Shown here one piece after another: positions 24,887 through 33,083 of a stretch of 64,000 nt of DNA (its first letter is position 1; every line of letters starts with the position of its first letter). The position numbers were made by a program, and so were the translations under genes. The stretch is taken from assembly GCA_963776735.1 (NCBI GenBank), contig CAVZNV010000015.1:124001-188000 (forward strand), given 5' to 3'. This DNA is from PALSA-612 sp963776735 (GTDB taxonomy: Bacteria > Actinomycetota > Thermoleophilia > Gaiellales > Gaiellaceae). Under the pieces are notes generated by a model. The model saw nothing but the letters and a program-made list of their open reading frames with translations. It ran no database searches and was not told where the DNA came from.

Positions 24887-26005
24887 CTAGCTGAACCAGC
24901 CGCCGATGTGGTCGAGCGTGCGCTCCGCGTACCAGCCTACGCGCCCGAGCATGCCCGGCCGCGCGACCGAGCGGTCGGCCACGAGCGGTGCGCTCGCGAC
25001 GAGCTTGCCACGGTCGTAGACGAGCACCTTGCCGAGCCGGCGGCCGGCCTGAATGGGCAGCGACACGACCGTCGGCGTGACGACACGCTCGACGAGCGGC
25101 CGGCCGACGCGCTGCACACGCAGGACGTCCTTCACCGCCACGAGCCCGAGCGGATGCTTTCCCCAGGGCACCTGCGCCGTCGCGTACACGCGACGCGAGG
25201 AGATCACCGGGAAGACGCGGTACTGCGCGAGCCCGAACGCGAGGAGCTGCGCGAGGTCGTCGTTCCGCACCGACCGGCTCGGCTCGCCGAGCAGCGTGGC
25301 GTAGATCGTCACGCCGCGGCCCTGCGCCGCCGCGACCTCGCTCCACCCCGCGTTGTCCGTGTGACCGGTCTTCACGCCGATGACGCCGGGAAACGTGCCC
25401 AGCAGGTCGTTCCACGTGTGCAGCGTGCGCCCGGTGATGTGCGCGACGCGCATGCGGACGACCGAGCGAACGAAGGGGTCGTGCATGTCGATCTCGGCGA
25501 GCTTGGTCACGTCGCGGGCGCTCGAGTAGTGGCCGTCCTCGTCTAGTCCGTCCGGATTGGCGAAGTGCGTGTTCGCAAGGCCCAGCTGACGGGCCTTCGC
25601 GTTCATCATCGCCACGAACGCCGGGACGCTGCCGTGACCCACGTATTGCGCGAGGGCGACGGCGGCGTCGTTCGCGCTCTGGATCAGAGCCGCCTCGATC
25701 AGCTCTCGCACCGTCAGCTGCTCGCCGGCCCGCAGGTAGATGGACTCCTCCCCCGTCTCGGCCGCTTCGCGCTGGATGGTGACGACGTCGTCGAGCTTCG
25801 TGTGCTCACGTGTCACGAGCACGGTCATCAGCTTCGTGATGCTCGCGATCGGCACGCGCTCGTCCGCGTTGCGCTGGAGCAGGGTGTCGCCGCTCGCGCT
25901 GACCACGAGGTAGGCGCGGCCTCCGACCCGCGGAGCGGCGAGCGCGGCCGAGGCGAGCGCCAGCGCCGCCGCCAGCACGACGGCGAGCCACACCCTGCGG
26001 CTCAC
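24887..26005 (-). CDS. Serine-type D-Ala-D-Ala carboxypeptidase (PBP5/S11 family)
   Basis: 372 residues with a signal peptide (~1-24). The penicillin-binding triad is SITK (~55-58), SAN in IQSANDAAVALA (~112) and KTGHT (~215). The C-terminal domain (~270-350) is the S11 beta domain, and an amphipathic tail (WYAERTLDHIGGWFS) may anchor it. It trims pentapeptide stems of peptidoglycan outside the membrane. GTG 26005 overlaps the pyrF stop. Confidence 0.93.
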   Translation of the reverse strand: MSRRVWLAVVLAAALALASAALAAPRVGGRAYLVVSASGDTLLQRNADERVPIASITKLMTVLVTREHTKLDDVVTIQREAAETGEESIYLRAGEQLTVRELIEAALIQSANDAAVALAQYVGHGSVPAFVAMMNAKARQLGLANTHFANPDGLDEDGHYSSARDVTKLAEIDMHDPFVRSVVRMRVAHITGRTLHTWNDLLGTFPGVIGVKTGHTDNAGWSEVAAAQGRGVTIYATLLGEPSRSVRNDDLAQLLAFGLAQYRVFPVISSRRVYATAQVPWGKHPLGLVAVKDVLRVQRVGRPLVERVVTPTVVSLPIQAGRRLGKVLVYDRGKLVASAPLVADRSVARPGMLGRVGWYAERTLDHIGGWFS

Positions 26006-26919
26006 CAGCCTGACGCCTTCCAGATCTCGCTGCGCAGCCGGGCCGCCTCGGCCGCGGCGGCGGTGCGCCAGTCGGCGTCGTCCTCGCGGTAGGCGTAGTT
26101 GATCGACCGCGACACGGCGACGAGCGCACTGGCCGGGCCGCTGGTGAACGCCCGCGCCGCGTCCGCAGGCGTCGCGCCCTGCGCGCCCACGCCCGGCAGC
26201 AGGAACACCGCCTGCGGCATGAGCCGGCGGGCCTCGCTGATCGTCCGCGGATAGGTGGCTCCGACGACGGCGCCGATGCTCGAAAGACCGCATTCGCCGA
26301 CGACGCCCTCGCCGAGCTCGGCGACCATCTCGGCCACCTGCTGCCAGACGACGCTGCCGTCCGTCAACTTCAGATCCTGGACGTCGACGCCGCCCGGGTT
26401 CGAGGTCTTGACGAGGCAGAAGAGGCCGCGCCCGGAGCGGCGGCACTCTGCGACGAAAGGCTCCAGCGAGTCGCGGCCGAGATAGGGATTGACGGTCAGC
26501 GCGTCGACGAGCGGAGGCTGCGATCCGCGCGGCTCGAGGTACGCGGTCGCGTACGCGCGCGCGGTCGAGCCGATGTCGCCGCGCTTTACGTCGCCGATCA
26601 CGAGCAGCCCGACGGTGCGGGCGTAGTCGCAGACCTCCTCGAACGCTCGCACACCGTCGGCGCCGAGCGCCTCGAAGAACGCGCTCTGCGGCTTGACGGC
26701 GACCGTGTACGGACAGACGGCGTCGATCAGGCCGCGGCAGAAGCGCGAGAACGCCGCAGCGGCCGCCTCGCGGCCGGTGTGCGCATCCCCGCGCAGCTCG
26801 ACGGGCAGGAGATCGAGCCGCGGATCGAGGCCGACGACGAGCTGGCTGCGCCGCTCGACGACGGCGGCCGCGAGCCTGTCGGCGAAGACCCGGGTCGCCA
26901 CCGCTACCTGCGCCTCCAT
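26002..26919 (-). CDS. pyrF: Orotidine 5'-phosphate decarboxylase (type 2)
   Basis: 305 residues, the longer actinobacterial/PyrF type 2 form. The active-site motif is VIGDVKRGDIGSTA (~107-120) with the Asp-Lys-Asp set, preceded by TVAVKPQSAFFEALG. VFLLPGVGAQG (~243) is the phosphate loop. It makes UMP, the last step of de novo pyrimidine synthesis. pyrE lies 0.45 kb upstream on the same strand, past hup. A TAGCCT hexamer 8 bp before the ATG may be its -10. Confidence 0.95.
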   Translation of the reverse strand: MEAQVAVATRVFADRLAAAVVERRSQLVVGLDPRLDLLPVELRGDAHTGREAAAAAFSRFCRGLIDAVCPYTVAVKPQSAFFEALGADGVRAFEEVCDYARTVGLLVIGDVKRGDIGSTARAYATAYLEPRGSQPPLVDALTVNPYLGRDSLEPFVAECRRSGRGLFCLVKTSNPGGVDVQDLKLTDGSVVWQQVAEMVAELGEGVVGECGLSSIGAVVGATYPRTISEARRLMPQAVFLLPGVGAQGATPADAARAFTSGPASALVAVSRSINYAYREDDADWRTAAAAEAARLRSEIWKASGW

Positions 26920-26963
26920 CGAGCCACAGGCTAGCGAGAGGCTCCGCTGCCGGTCCGCAGAAA

Positions 26964-26993
26964 CGTCGAGGGCCGCTCTCGCGACCCTCGACG
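26964..26993 (-). terminator. Rho-independent terminator after hup
   Basis: CGTCGAGGG / CCCTCGACG, a perfect 9-bp stem with a 12-nt loop, followed on the minus strand by TTTCT. It lies 26-55 bp past the hup stop and before pyrF, so pyrF probably has its own promoter. Confidence 0.7.
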
Positions 26994-27018
26994 GAACGTC
27001 TCTCTTCGCCTCGCCTCG

Positions 27019-27309
27019 CTAGGCGCCGGCGCCGCCGCCCTTGACGGACGCCTTGAGGGCGCTGCCTGCCTGGAACTTCGGCACCGTTGCTGCCGGGATC
27101 TGAACTTTCTCGCCCGTGCGGGGGTTTACACCCATGCGTGCCGCGCGGCGCTGTGCCGAGAACTTCCCGAAGCCGGTGAAGTTCACCTGGCCACCGCTCG
27201 TGAGCTCCCTCGTCACGGTGTCAAGGAACGCCTCCACGGCTTTTCCCGCATCGCTCTTCGACAGCCCAGCTTGTGCCGCCACCCGATCGACGAACTCCTG
27301 CTTGGTCAC
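27019..27309 (-). CDS. hup: HU-type DNA-binding protein
   Basis: A 96-residue HU: KQEFVDRVAAQAGLSKSDAG (~3-22), GFGKFSAQRRAAR (~47-59) and the DNA-intercalating arm GVNPRTGEKVQIPA (~61-74) with the key Pro. It lacks the long Lys/Ala tail of mycobacterial HupB. GTG 27309 follows a strong AGGAGGG. It bends and compacts DNA in the nucleoid. Confidence 0.95.
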   Translation of the reverse strand: MTKQEFVDRVAAQAGLSKSDAGKAVEAFLDTVTRELTSGGQVNFTGFGKFSAQRRAARMGVNPRTGEKVQIPAATVPKFQAGSALKASVKGGGAGA

Positions 27310-27368
27310 GCGAACCCTCCTAGTGGGATCAGGGACGGATCGCAGCGTAACAGGCGCGTCAGATGGGC

Positions 27369-27926
27369 TCAACCATGCGGTATTTGCGGGGGTTTTGCAG
27401 CCTCTGCAACTTGTGCCGCAGTGAACAAGGGCCACAATCTGACCGCGACGCGCGCCAGAGCGTCCGCGCCGCCCTCCTCGCGATCGATCACGCAGACCGC
27501 GTTTCGGCAGTGGAGGCCGGCCTCGCGGAGGGCCTCGACGGACTCGACCGCGGCCCCTCCCGAGGTGACGACGTCCTCCACGAGGCACACGCACTCGCCC
27601 GGCTCGAACGCGCCCTCGAGGCGGTTTGCGGTGCCGTACTCCTTCGCCTGGTTGCGGACGATCACGAACGGCAGCCCGCCGCGCAGGGAGGCCGCCGCCG
27701 CGACGGGAACGGCGCCGAGCTCGGGGCCTGCGAGCCGAACCGCGTCCGGCTCGACCGCGGCGGCCTTCGCAGCAACGCGCGCGCCGATCGCGTCGAGCAG
27801 GTCGGGCCGCGTCTCGAAGCGGTACTTGTCGAGATAGAACGACGACCGGCGCCCCGAGCGGAGCACGAAGTCTCCCTCGAGCCAGGCGTGCTCGCGAATC
27901 GCTGCGAGCAGCTCGCCGTCGGTCAC
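27369..27926 (-). CDS. pyrE: Orotate phosphoribosyltransferase
   Basis: 185 residues (GTG 27926; an ATG at 27965 overlaps the upstream small gene). It has RSGRRSSFYLDKYRFET (~23-39), FVIVRNQAKEYGTANRLEG (~87-105) and the PRPP loop CVCLVEDVVTSGGAAVES (~112-129). The enzyme joins orotate to PRPP, the step before PyrF. The last 20 residues are less conserved. Confidence 0.92.
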   Translation of the reverse strand: MTDGELLAAIREHAWLEGDFVLRSGRRSSFYLDKYRFETRPDLLDAIGARVAAKAAAVEPDAVRLAGPELGAVPVAAAASLRGGLPFVIVRNQAKEYGTANRLEGAFEPGECVCLVEDVVTSGGAAVESVEALREAGLHCRNAVCVIDREEGGADALARVAVRLWPLFTAAQVAEAAKPPQIPHG

Positions 27927-27930
27927 GGCG

Positions 27931-28144
27931 CTACGAGCGGGCCGCGCGGATGACGTCGGACGCAAGCGGCAGCATCGTCACCGCGCCGTCCTCGCCCTGC
28001 TCGACCGAGACGACCGAGCCGTCCTCGTAGTAGAGGTCGACGCGCTCGCGCCGGCCGGCGAACCGGCGCCGGTAGACGAGCAGCCCGGCGAAGGCGACTC
28101 CGACGAGGACTAAGGAAGCCGAAGAGCCTACGCAGCACTCTCAC
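27931..28144 (-). pseudogene. Small membrane-anchored protein with an apparent 1-nt frameshift
   Basis: GTG 28144, overlapping the roadblock gene stop, opens MRVLRRLFGFL. The frame then becomes Arg/Pro-rich and out of register. Skipping one base at about 28111 gives VLVGVAFAGLLVYRRRFAGR, a clean membrane helix with positive stop-transfer, followed by RERVDLYYEDGSVVSVEQGE and ending DVIRAARS at a stop at 27931, 4 bp before pyrE. The corrected product is ~70 residues. It is either a sequencing or assembly error, a recent pseudogene, or a programmed shift. Confidence 0.7.
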
Positions 28145-28538
28145 TCGGGCTCGCCTCCTTCTTCCGCGCCCGCGGGCGCGGCTTGCCGTCTCCGTCGCCC
28201 GGCGTGCGCGCGGCGCGAAGGCAGCTCTTCAGGTCGTAGAACACGAGCCCGACCGTCGGCGACTCGCCGGTCACCGCCGCGGCCGCGAGATCACCGTCGA
28301 CGACGATCAGCACGCTGCCCTGCAGCGTCGCCGCCTCGAGCTGGACAAGCGGTGGGTCGTCGGCTCGACCGGTCTTCGCCGCGTGCAGGAGCGCCCGCGC
28401 CGAGTCGACGAAGAGCTTCGAGCGCTCCTCCCCGGGCAGCGTCGACGCGCCGCCGGAGCCGTCCACCTCGAACAGACAGGCGGCCTCGATCTGCGACGAG
28501 ATCTCGGTCAGCTCGGTGAGTGCCTGCATCGCGTCCAT
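28128..28538 (-). CDS. Roadblock/LC7-like domain protein
   Basis: 136 residues. Residues 1-110 look like a roadblock/LC7 fold (MglB-like): TEISSQIEAACLFEVDG, KLFVDSARALLHAAKT, then VQLEAATLQGSVLIVVDGD. A charged C-terminal tail (~112-136) follows. Such proteins dimerise and modulate small GTPases or polarity proteins; no GTPase gene is adjacent. The stop overlaps the next small gene's GTG, so the two form a unit. Confidence 0.75.
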   Translation of the reverse strand: MDAMQALTELTEISSQIEAACLFEVDGSGGASTLPGEERSKLFVDSARALLHAAKTGRADDPPLVQLEAATLQGSVLIVVDGDLAAAAVTGESPTVGLVFYDLKSCLRAARTPGDGDGKPRPRARKKEASPSESAA

Positions 28539-28551
28539 CGGGCGATGACCC

Positions 28552-28557
28552 TAGCAT
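28552..28557 (+). promoter_or_regulatory. Probable -10 (TAGCAT) of leaderless yihY-like gene
   Basis: TAGCAT ends 6 bp before GTG 28564, with no Shine-Dalgarno. The same spacing recurs before many genes here, fitting a -10 box whose transcript starts at or next to the start codon. Confidence 0.5.
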
Positions 28558-28563
28558 GGCCCG

Positions 28564-29388
28564 GTGTCCGGTCTCCGCCAGATCTTCTTCAAGTTCCAGG
28601 CCGACCGGGGCCCGCATCTGGCGGCGATGATCGCCTACTACGCGCTGCTGTCCTTCGTGCCGCTGAGCTTCGTAACGTTCGCGCTGCTCGGCCTGTTCGG
28701 GCACGAGAAGGAGACCGACTCACTGGTCAAGAAGCTCTCGTACGTCTTCCCGGACAAGTCGCTCTCGACGATCGCGAAGACCGTGAACAGCCTCGAGGCG
28801 CACGCGACAGCGCTCGGCATCGTCGGCTTGCTGTTTCTGATCTGGACGTCGATCTCGCTCTTCAGCGCGCTCGAGTCGGCGTTCAACATCGTCTACGGGC
28901 GACCGAACCGGCGCTTTCTCTCGGGCAAGTTTCACGCGGTGGCGCTGCTCTCCGGCCTGCTCGTGCTGCTCTTCGCCGGCCTGACCATCGGCTCGTTCGG
29001 TTTCGGCGTGCTGGACAAGCTGTTCCCCGGGATCGGGCACAACACGGTCGTCGCCTACGCGGTGCCGGTGATCGTCTCGTCCGTCGCGGTCTTCGGGTTT
29101 CTGCTCTGCGTCTACTACTTCCTGACGAACGTCGCGCACACGTTCGGCGACGTCCTGCCCGGGGCGATCCTGACGACGGTCGTCCTCGAGGTGACCTTCC
29201 AGGCGCTGCCGATCTACCTGCACCTGGCACGCGACTCGACGCCGCAGCGCGCGTTCGGCGGCCCGGTGATCCTGCTCGTCTGGCTCTACGTGATGGCGAA
29301 CGTGATCGTGCTCGGCGCCGAGTACAACTGGTGGCGCGCGCGAAGGACGGCGCAGGCGTCGACCGAGGACGTGGCCGGGCTCGCGTAA
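28564..29388 (+). CDS. YihY/BrkB family membrane protein
   Basis: 274 residues, about six membrane helices. It shows the family's AAMIAYYALLSFVPLSF (~20-36), a SLFSALESAFNIVYG segment (~96-110) and the C-terminal GPVILLVWLYVMANVIVLGAEYN block. The family was once thought to be RNase BN; its true function is uncertain, possibly a transporter. It is divergent from the roadblock gene by 25 bp. Confidence 0.88.
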   Translation: MSGLRQIFFKFQADRGPHLAAMIAYYALLSFVPLSFVTFALLGLFGHEKETDSLVKKLSYVFPDKSLSTIAKTVNSLEAHATALGIVGLLFLIWTSISLFSALESAFNIVYGRPNRRFLSGKFHAVALLSGLLVLLFAGLTIGSFGFGVLDKLFPGIGHNTVVAYAVPVIVSSVAVFGFLLCVYYFLTNVAHTFGDVLPGAILTTVVLEVTFQALPIYLHLARDSTPQRAFGGPVILLVWLYVMANVIVLGAEYNWWRARRTAQASTEDVAGLA

Positions 29389-29427
29389 CCGTGCCGGAGC
29401 GGCGGGCCGGGCCTAGGATCTGCGTGC

Positions 29428-31035
29428 ATGCGGGTCTTCGTCGCACTGCTCGCCTCGGTCTCCGTCCTCGCTCCTCCATTCCTGCACGGCAGCACCGAAG
29501 CGATGCGTTCTACGGCGCTCCGGGAGCCGGGGTCGTTCGGCTTCTTCGATTCGCGACACGGCGTCATCTCGACAGGGGACGGGTGGCTGCTCGCGACCGA
29601 GAACGCCGGGCGGTCCTGGCAGCGCGAGGGTCGTCGCTGGCTGAGCGACATCGCAGTCGCATCGCGGAGCACCGCCTTCGCAACCCGCGGACGGTGGTTG
29701 CTGCGCACTGACGACCGCGGACAGACGTGGACCGCCGTCACGCGGGTCGTGGGAACCCTCACATTCGCGGATCCACTCCACGGCTGGATCGTCGACGGCT
29801 CACGCGTCCTCGCCACGGACGACGGCGGCCGGACGCTGAGGCGGCTGCACATACCGTGCGCGCTCGCGATCGACTCAACGGTCGCACTGAGCCGCGTGAC
29901 GGCCACCGTCGGCTTCGCCGCGTGTGCCGGCGAGCCGGGCACGGGCGAGCAGGAGAAGTGGCTCTACGTCACGCACGACGGCGGCCGCACGTGGCGGCTC
30001 GTCGCAGGAGAAAAACGGCTTCCGATCGGCGGCTACCTCGCGTCGATCGCCTTCGCGACCGCGCGGACGGGCGTGATGACGACCGCACGCGGAGGCGTTG
30101 CGGTCACGGACGACGGCGGCCGAACATGGCGCCCGGTGTTGGCGACCGACGAGCCGAGCGCGGCAGAGGCGCTACCGAGCTCCCGCGGCGGAACGATGCT
30201 GGCCCTGCTCGCGAACGGCGCGCTCTTCCGCTCGGCCGCACCCGGGCGACCGTGGCACCTTCTCTATCCCCTCACCGAGCCCGGGCCGGACGAGCTGACC
30301 TTCGCCGGTGCCGTCGACGGATTCGGGATCGGCCGCGACTGGACCATGTACGGCCAGCAGGTCGTCGCCACCCGGGACGGAGGAAGCACGTGGCACGCTC
30401 GCAAGTCGTTTTCCGAGTCCTCGCCGCTCGACGGCATCGCCGGCGCCGGGGGCGACGCCCTCTATCTCGTCGTCAGGTCCGGAGACGGCCGCGGCGACGA
30501 CCTCCTTCGCTCCACCGACGGCGGTCGGACGTGGATCCGGGTCACGACACCACGCCGAGACGAGCTCATTGCTGTGTCGTTCACGAATCCTCGAGACGGC
30601 GTCCTCGGTGACGGCGACGGGCGCTTCTACGCCACCCGTGACGGCGGGCGCTCGTGGAGGCTCGTCCACGGGCCCGGGCCGGACCTGCGCTCGTTCGCGT
30701 TCCTGTCTCGCACGCACGGGTTCGCCCTCGCGACCGGGCTGGGTGGCGAGATCTACGAGACGGTGGACGGAGGCCACCGGTGGCATCGCTTCACGAAGCT
30801 GCCCCTCGTCGAACCCCTCACCCTCGCAGTCCTCCCGCCGGATCACGTCTGGATCGCCGGCACCCGGTGGCTCTTCCGCAGCTCGGACAGCGGACGCACA
30901 TGGCAGCGAATCGAGCTCAACTCCGTGCCTACCGGCTTCGACTTCGTCACCCCGCGGTTGGGTTACGCGCCGTCCGGCGCCGTCTCGTCGTACCGCACGA
31001 CCGACGGAGGGCAGCACTGGGAGCTGACGCGCTGA
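29428..31035 (+). CDS. Secreted BNR/Ycf48-like beta-propeller protein
   Basis: 535 residues with a signal peptide (~1-20). The whole mature part is built of ~45-residue blades with the Asp-box DGGRTW or variants (ENAGRSW, DDRGQTW, DDGGRT, HDGGRTW, DGGSTW, TDGGRTW, RDGGRSW, SDSGRTW, TDGGQHW). This matches Ycf48/sortilin-like propellers, which act as assembly scaffolds or surface binding proteins. No membrane anchor is seen. It has TAGGAT (29414-29419) just upstream and no Shine-Dalgarno. Confidence 0.8.
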   Translation: MRVFVALLASVSVLAPPFLHGSTEAMRSTALREPGSFGFFDSRHGVISTGDGWLLATENAGRSWQREGRRWLSDIAVASRSTAFATRGRWLLRTDDRGQTWTAVTRVVGTLTFADPLHGWIVDGSRVLATDDGGRTLRRLHIPCALAIDSTVALSRVTATVGFAACAGEPGTGEQEKWLYVTHDGGRTWRLVAGEKRLPIGGYLASIAFATARTGVMTTARGGVAVTDDGGRTWRPVLATDEPSAAEALPSSRGGTMLALLANGALFRSAAPGRPWHLLYPLTEPGPDELTFAGAVDGFGIGRDWTMYGQQVVATRDGGSTWHARKSFSESSPLDGIAGAGGDALYLVVRSGDGRGDDLLRSTDGGRTWIRVTTPRRDELIAVSFTNPRDGVLGDGDGRFYATRDGGRSWRLVHGPGPDLRSFAFLSRTHGFALATGLGGEIYETVDGGHRWHRFTKLPLVEPLTLAVLPPDHVWIAGTRWLFRSSDSGRTWQRIELNSVPTGFDFVTPRLGYAPSGAVSSYRTTDGGQHWELTR

Positions 31036-31070
31036 CGGCGGGGATGCGCGCCGCTACGACGCCGCGACAG

Positions 31071-31418
31071 TCAGGGCAGCGACTCGATCAGCTCGATCAG
31101 CTCGTCGCGGCGGTAGCCGCGATGGCGAGCGAACTCGACCAGCTCCCTGGCCTTGTCGGTCACCGCGCCGCGCTCGGGAGTGCCGGCGACGGTGACGCCG
31201 CGGCCCCGGCGGAACTCCAGCAGGCCCTCGTCGCGAAGGAGTCGGAACGCGCGCAGGACCGTGTTCGTGTTCACGCCGAGGACCGCGGCGAAGTCGCGGG
31301 CCGGGGGGAGCCGTTCGCCCGGCTTCGCCTCGCCGTCGCCGATCGCACGGCGGATCTCCGCGGCGACCTGCTCGTGGAGAGGCGTCGGCTCGTCCCGGTC
31401 GACCTTGACGGTTCGCAT
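31071..31418 (-). CDS. GntR-family regulator (YtrA-like, short)
   Basis: 115 residues. EPTPLHEQVAAEIRRAIGDGE (given by its ends, ~9-29) then the HTH RLPPARDFAAVLGVNTNTVLR (ends only, ~35-55) and a wing LLEFRRGRGVTV. The C-terminal ~35 residues form a small helical dimerisation domain, as in YtrA types that sit by transporters. Here its divergent neighbour is a small membrane-anchored protein 22 bp away, the obvious target. A start at 31430 is also possible. Confidence 0.85.
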   Translation of the reverse strand: MRTVKVDRDEPTPLHEQVAAEIRRAIGDGEAKPGERLPPARDFAAVLGVNTNTVLRAFRLLRDEGLLEFRRGRGVTVAGTPERGAVTDKARELVEFARHRGYRRDELIELIESLP

Positions 31419-31440
31419 GACGCTAGGCATAGTAGCACCA

Positions 31441-31797
31441 ATGAAGGCACTGATCGGACAGGCACGTCGCAGGCAGCACCGCAGGCGGATGATCCTCGCG
31501 GTCGTGGTCGTGGCTCTCTGCGCCGCAGGTGGCATCGCGTACGGACTCGAGAGCGGAGACAGCGGCCGTGCCCGGACAGCGAGCGGCAACCCCGGTTTCG
31601 CGACGATCGAGCGCGCCGGGACGACGTACGTCGTCGTCAGGCCGTCGACCGGTCAGGTGATCCACCTCTGCTGGGCGCCGACACCTGACGTGAAGTTCTC
31701 TCCGGCGCCGGCATCTCGTAGCGGCTGGGTGGCCGACTCGAGCTCCGCCGTTCAGCACTGGCTTGCGTACGGCCCGGTGAAGGCGTGCAAGCACTAG
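31441..31797 (+). CDS. Small single-pass or secreted protein, unknown
   Basis: 118 residues. A basic N-terminus (RRRQHRRR) leads into a membrane helix (~17-35), followed by a ~80-residue outer domain containing FATIERAGTTYVVVRPSTG and ending with a CWAP ... KACKH cysteine pair that may form a disulphide. I do not recognise it. It is divergent from the GntR regulator and its start is preceded by CATAGT 7 bp upstream. It ends overlapping the convergent rdgB by 4 bp. Confidence 0.6.
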   Translation: MKALIGQARRRQHRRRMILAVVVVALCAAGGIAYGLESGDSGRARTASGNPGFATIERAGTTYVVVRPSTGQVIHLCWAPTPDVKFSPAPASRSGWVADSSSAVQHWLAYGPVKACKH

Positions 31798-32342
31798 CCC
31801 AGCTGGTCGCGTAGCGCCTGCGCCGCCCGGGCGCGGTGGGAGTGCTCGGCCTTCCAGGCGTCGCCGAGCTCGGCGACCGTCCGCTCCTCGCCGTCCGGAA
31901 CGAACACCGGGTCGAAGCCGAAGCCCGCTGTCCCGTGCGGCGCGTCGGCGATACGGCCCTCGAGCGTGCCCGTCCCGCGCAGCTCGCGGCCGTCCGGCGC
32001 GAGCGCGACGAGCTCGCAGACATAGCGCGCGCGGCGGTCGATCTCACCGTCCAGCACCTCGAGGATCCGCTCGACGTGCCGGCCCCCGGCCCAGCGCGCC
32101 GTCTTTACCCCCGGCGCACCGCCGAGCGCGTCGACCTCGAGCCCCGAGTCCTCGCCGAGCATCCATGCGTCGGCAGGCCCGACCTCGCGCCCGTACAGCG
32201 CTTTCCCGCGCGCGTTTTCGAGGAACGTGTCGCCCGTCTCCTCCGGGTAGTCGGCGGCGCCGAGCGACGCGACCGGCGCGTCCAGCGCGCGTTCGAGCTC
32301 CTCCCGCTTGTGCTCGTTCTGCGAGCAGAGGACGAGCTTCAG
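31794..32342 (-). CDS. rdgB: XTP/dITP pyrophosphatase (RdgB/HAM1)
   Basis: 182 residues. KLVLCSQNEHKREELERAL (~2-20), ENARGKALYG (~42-51), LGEDSGLEVDALGGAPGV (~62-79) and a FGFDPVFVPDG block (~141-151) are the conserved RdgB motifs. It removes deaminated purine triphosphates. Homology begins right at the rph stop, and the only in-register codon is CTG 32342, overlapping it as CTGA; no ATG, GTG or TTG is near. It is part of an rdgB-rph-murI cluster, a standard grouping. Confidence 0.93.
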   Translation of the reverse strand: MKLVLCSQNEHKREELERALDAPVASLGAADYPEETGDTFLENARGKALYGREVGPADAWMLGEDSGLEVDALGGAPGVKTARWAGGRHVERILEVLDGEIDRRARYVCELVALAPDGRELRGTGTLEGRIADAPHGTAGFGFDPVFVPDGEERTVAELGDAWKAEHSHRARAAQALRDQLG

Positions 32343-33052
32343 GGTCGGGCCGCCTCGACGCCGCGGAGCTGCTCCTCGCCGATCCGTCCGATTCCGAGCG
32401 CCGCCAGCTCCAGCAACTCGTCGAGCTGCGCGCGGCTGAACGGGTCGCGCTCGGCCGTTGCCTGCACCTCGACCAGCCTGCCGTCCCCGGTCATGACCAC
32501 GTTGAGGTCGACGTCCGCCGTCGAGTCTTCCGAGTAGTCGAGGTCGAGCAGCGCCTCGCCTCCCACGACGCCGACCGAGACCGCCCCGACCGAGTCGCGG
32601 AACACCTTCGCGAGCCCGAATCGCTCCAGCGCACGCCGCGCGGCCACGTACGCGCCCGAGATCGCGGCGCAGCGGGTCCCGCCGTCGGCCTGCAGCACGT
32701 CGCAGTCGAGCCACAGCGTCCGCTCGCCGAGCGCCTGGAAGTCGCAGACAGCGCGCAGTGCACGGCCGATCAGCCGCTGGATCTCGACGGTGCGTCCCTG
32801 CTGGCGGCCCGTGCGAGCCTCGCGCGCAGTGCGGTCGCCCGTCGACGCCGGCAGGAGCGAGTACTCGGCGGTCATCCACCCCGCTCCTTTCCCCGACATC
32901 CACCTCGGCACACCGTCGTCGATCGTCGCCGTGCAGAGAACGATCGTCTTGCCCTGCTCCCAGAGAACGCAGCCGTGCGGCTGCTCGAGGAAGTCAGGCG
33001 TGAGCTCGAGCGGCCGCAGCTGATCTGCCCGACGACCGTCCACGCGGGTCAT
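32339..33052 (-). CDS. rph: Ribonuclease PH
   Basis: 237 residues: MTRVDGRRADQLRPLELTPD start, CTATIDDGVPRWMSGKGAGW (~40-59), EYSLLPASTGDRTARE (~63-78), then QADGGTRCAAISGAYVA (~121-137) and the MTGDGRLVEVQATAE block (~186-200). It trims tRNA 3' ends phosphorolytically. The Shine-Dalgarno AAGGA is contained in one arm of the 33059-33081 palindrome, so folding could mask it. Confidence 0.96.
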   Translation of the reverse strand: MTRVDGRRADQLRPLELTPDFLEQPHGCVLWEQGKTIVLCTATIDDGVPRWMSGKGAGWMTAEYSLLPASTGDRTAREARTGRQQGRTVEIQRLIGRALRAVCDFQALGERTLWLDCDVLQADGGTRCAAISGAYVAARRALERFGLAKVFRDSVGAVSVGVVGGEALLDLDYSEDSTADVDLNVVMTGDGRLVEVQATAERDPFSRAQLDELLELAALGIGRIGEEQLRGVEAARP

Positions 33053-33058
33053 GTCGTT

Positions 33059-33081
33059 CCTTGCAACACAGTGTTGCTTGG
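33059..33081. repeat. 23-bp palindrome, copy 2 (TTGCAACAC type), over the rph ribosome-binding site
   Basis: Arms CCTTGCAACAC and GTGTTGCTTGG around one base; two positions per arm no longer pair. It fills the murI-rph gap. Read on the minus strand, its end GCAAGG supplies the rph Shine-Dalgarno. The shared sequence with copy 1 (2017-2039) runs on into AAGGAASGACAKG. Confidence 0.75.
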
Positions 33082-33083
33082 CT

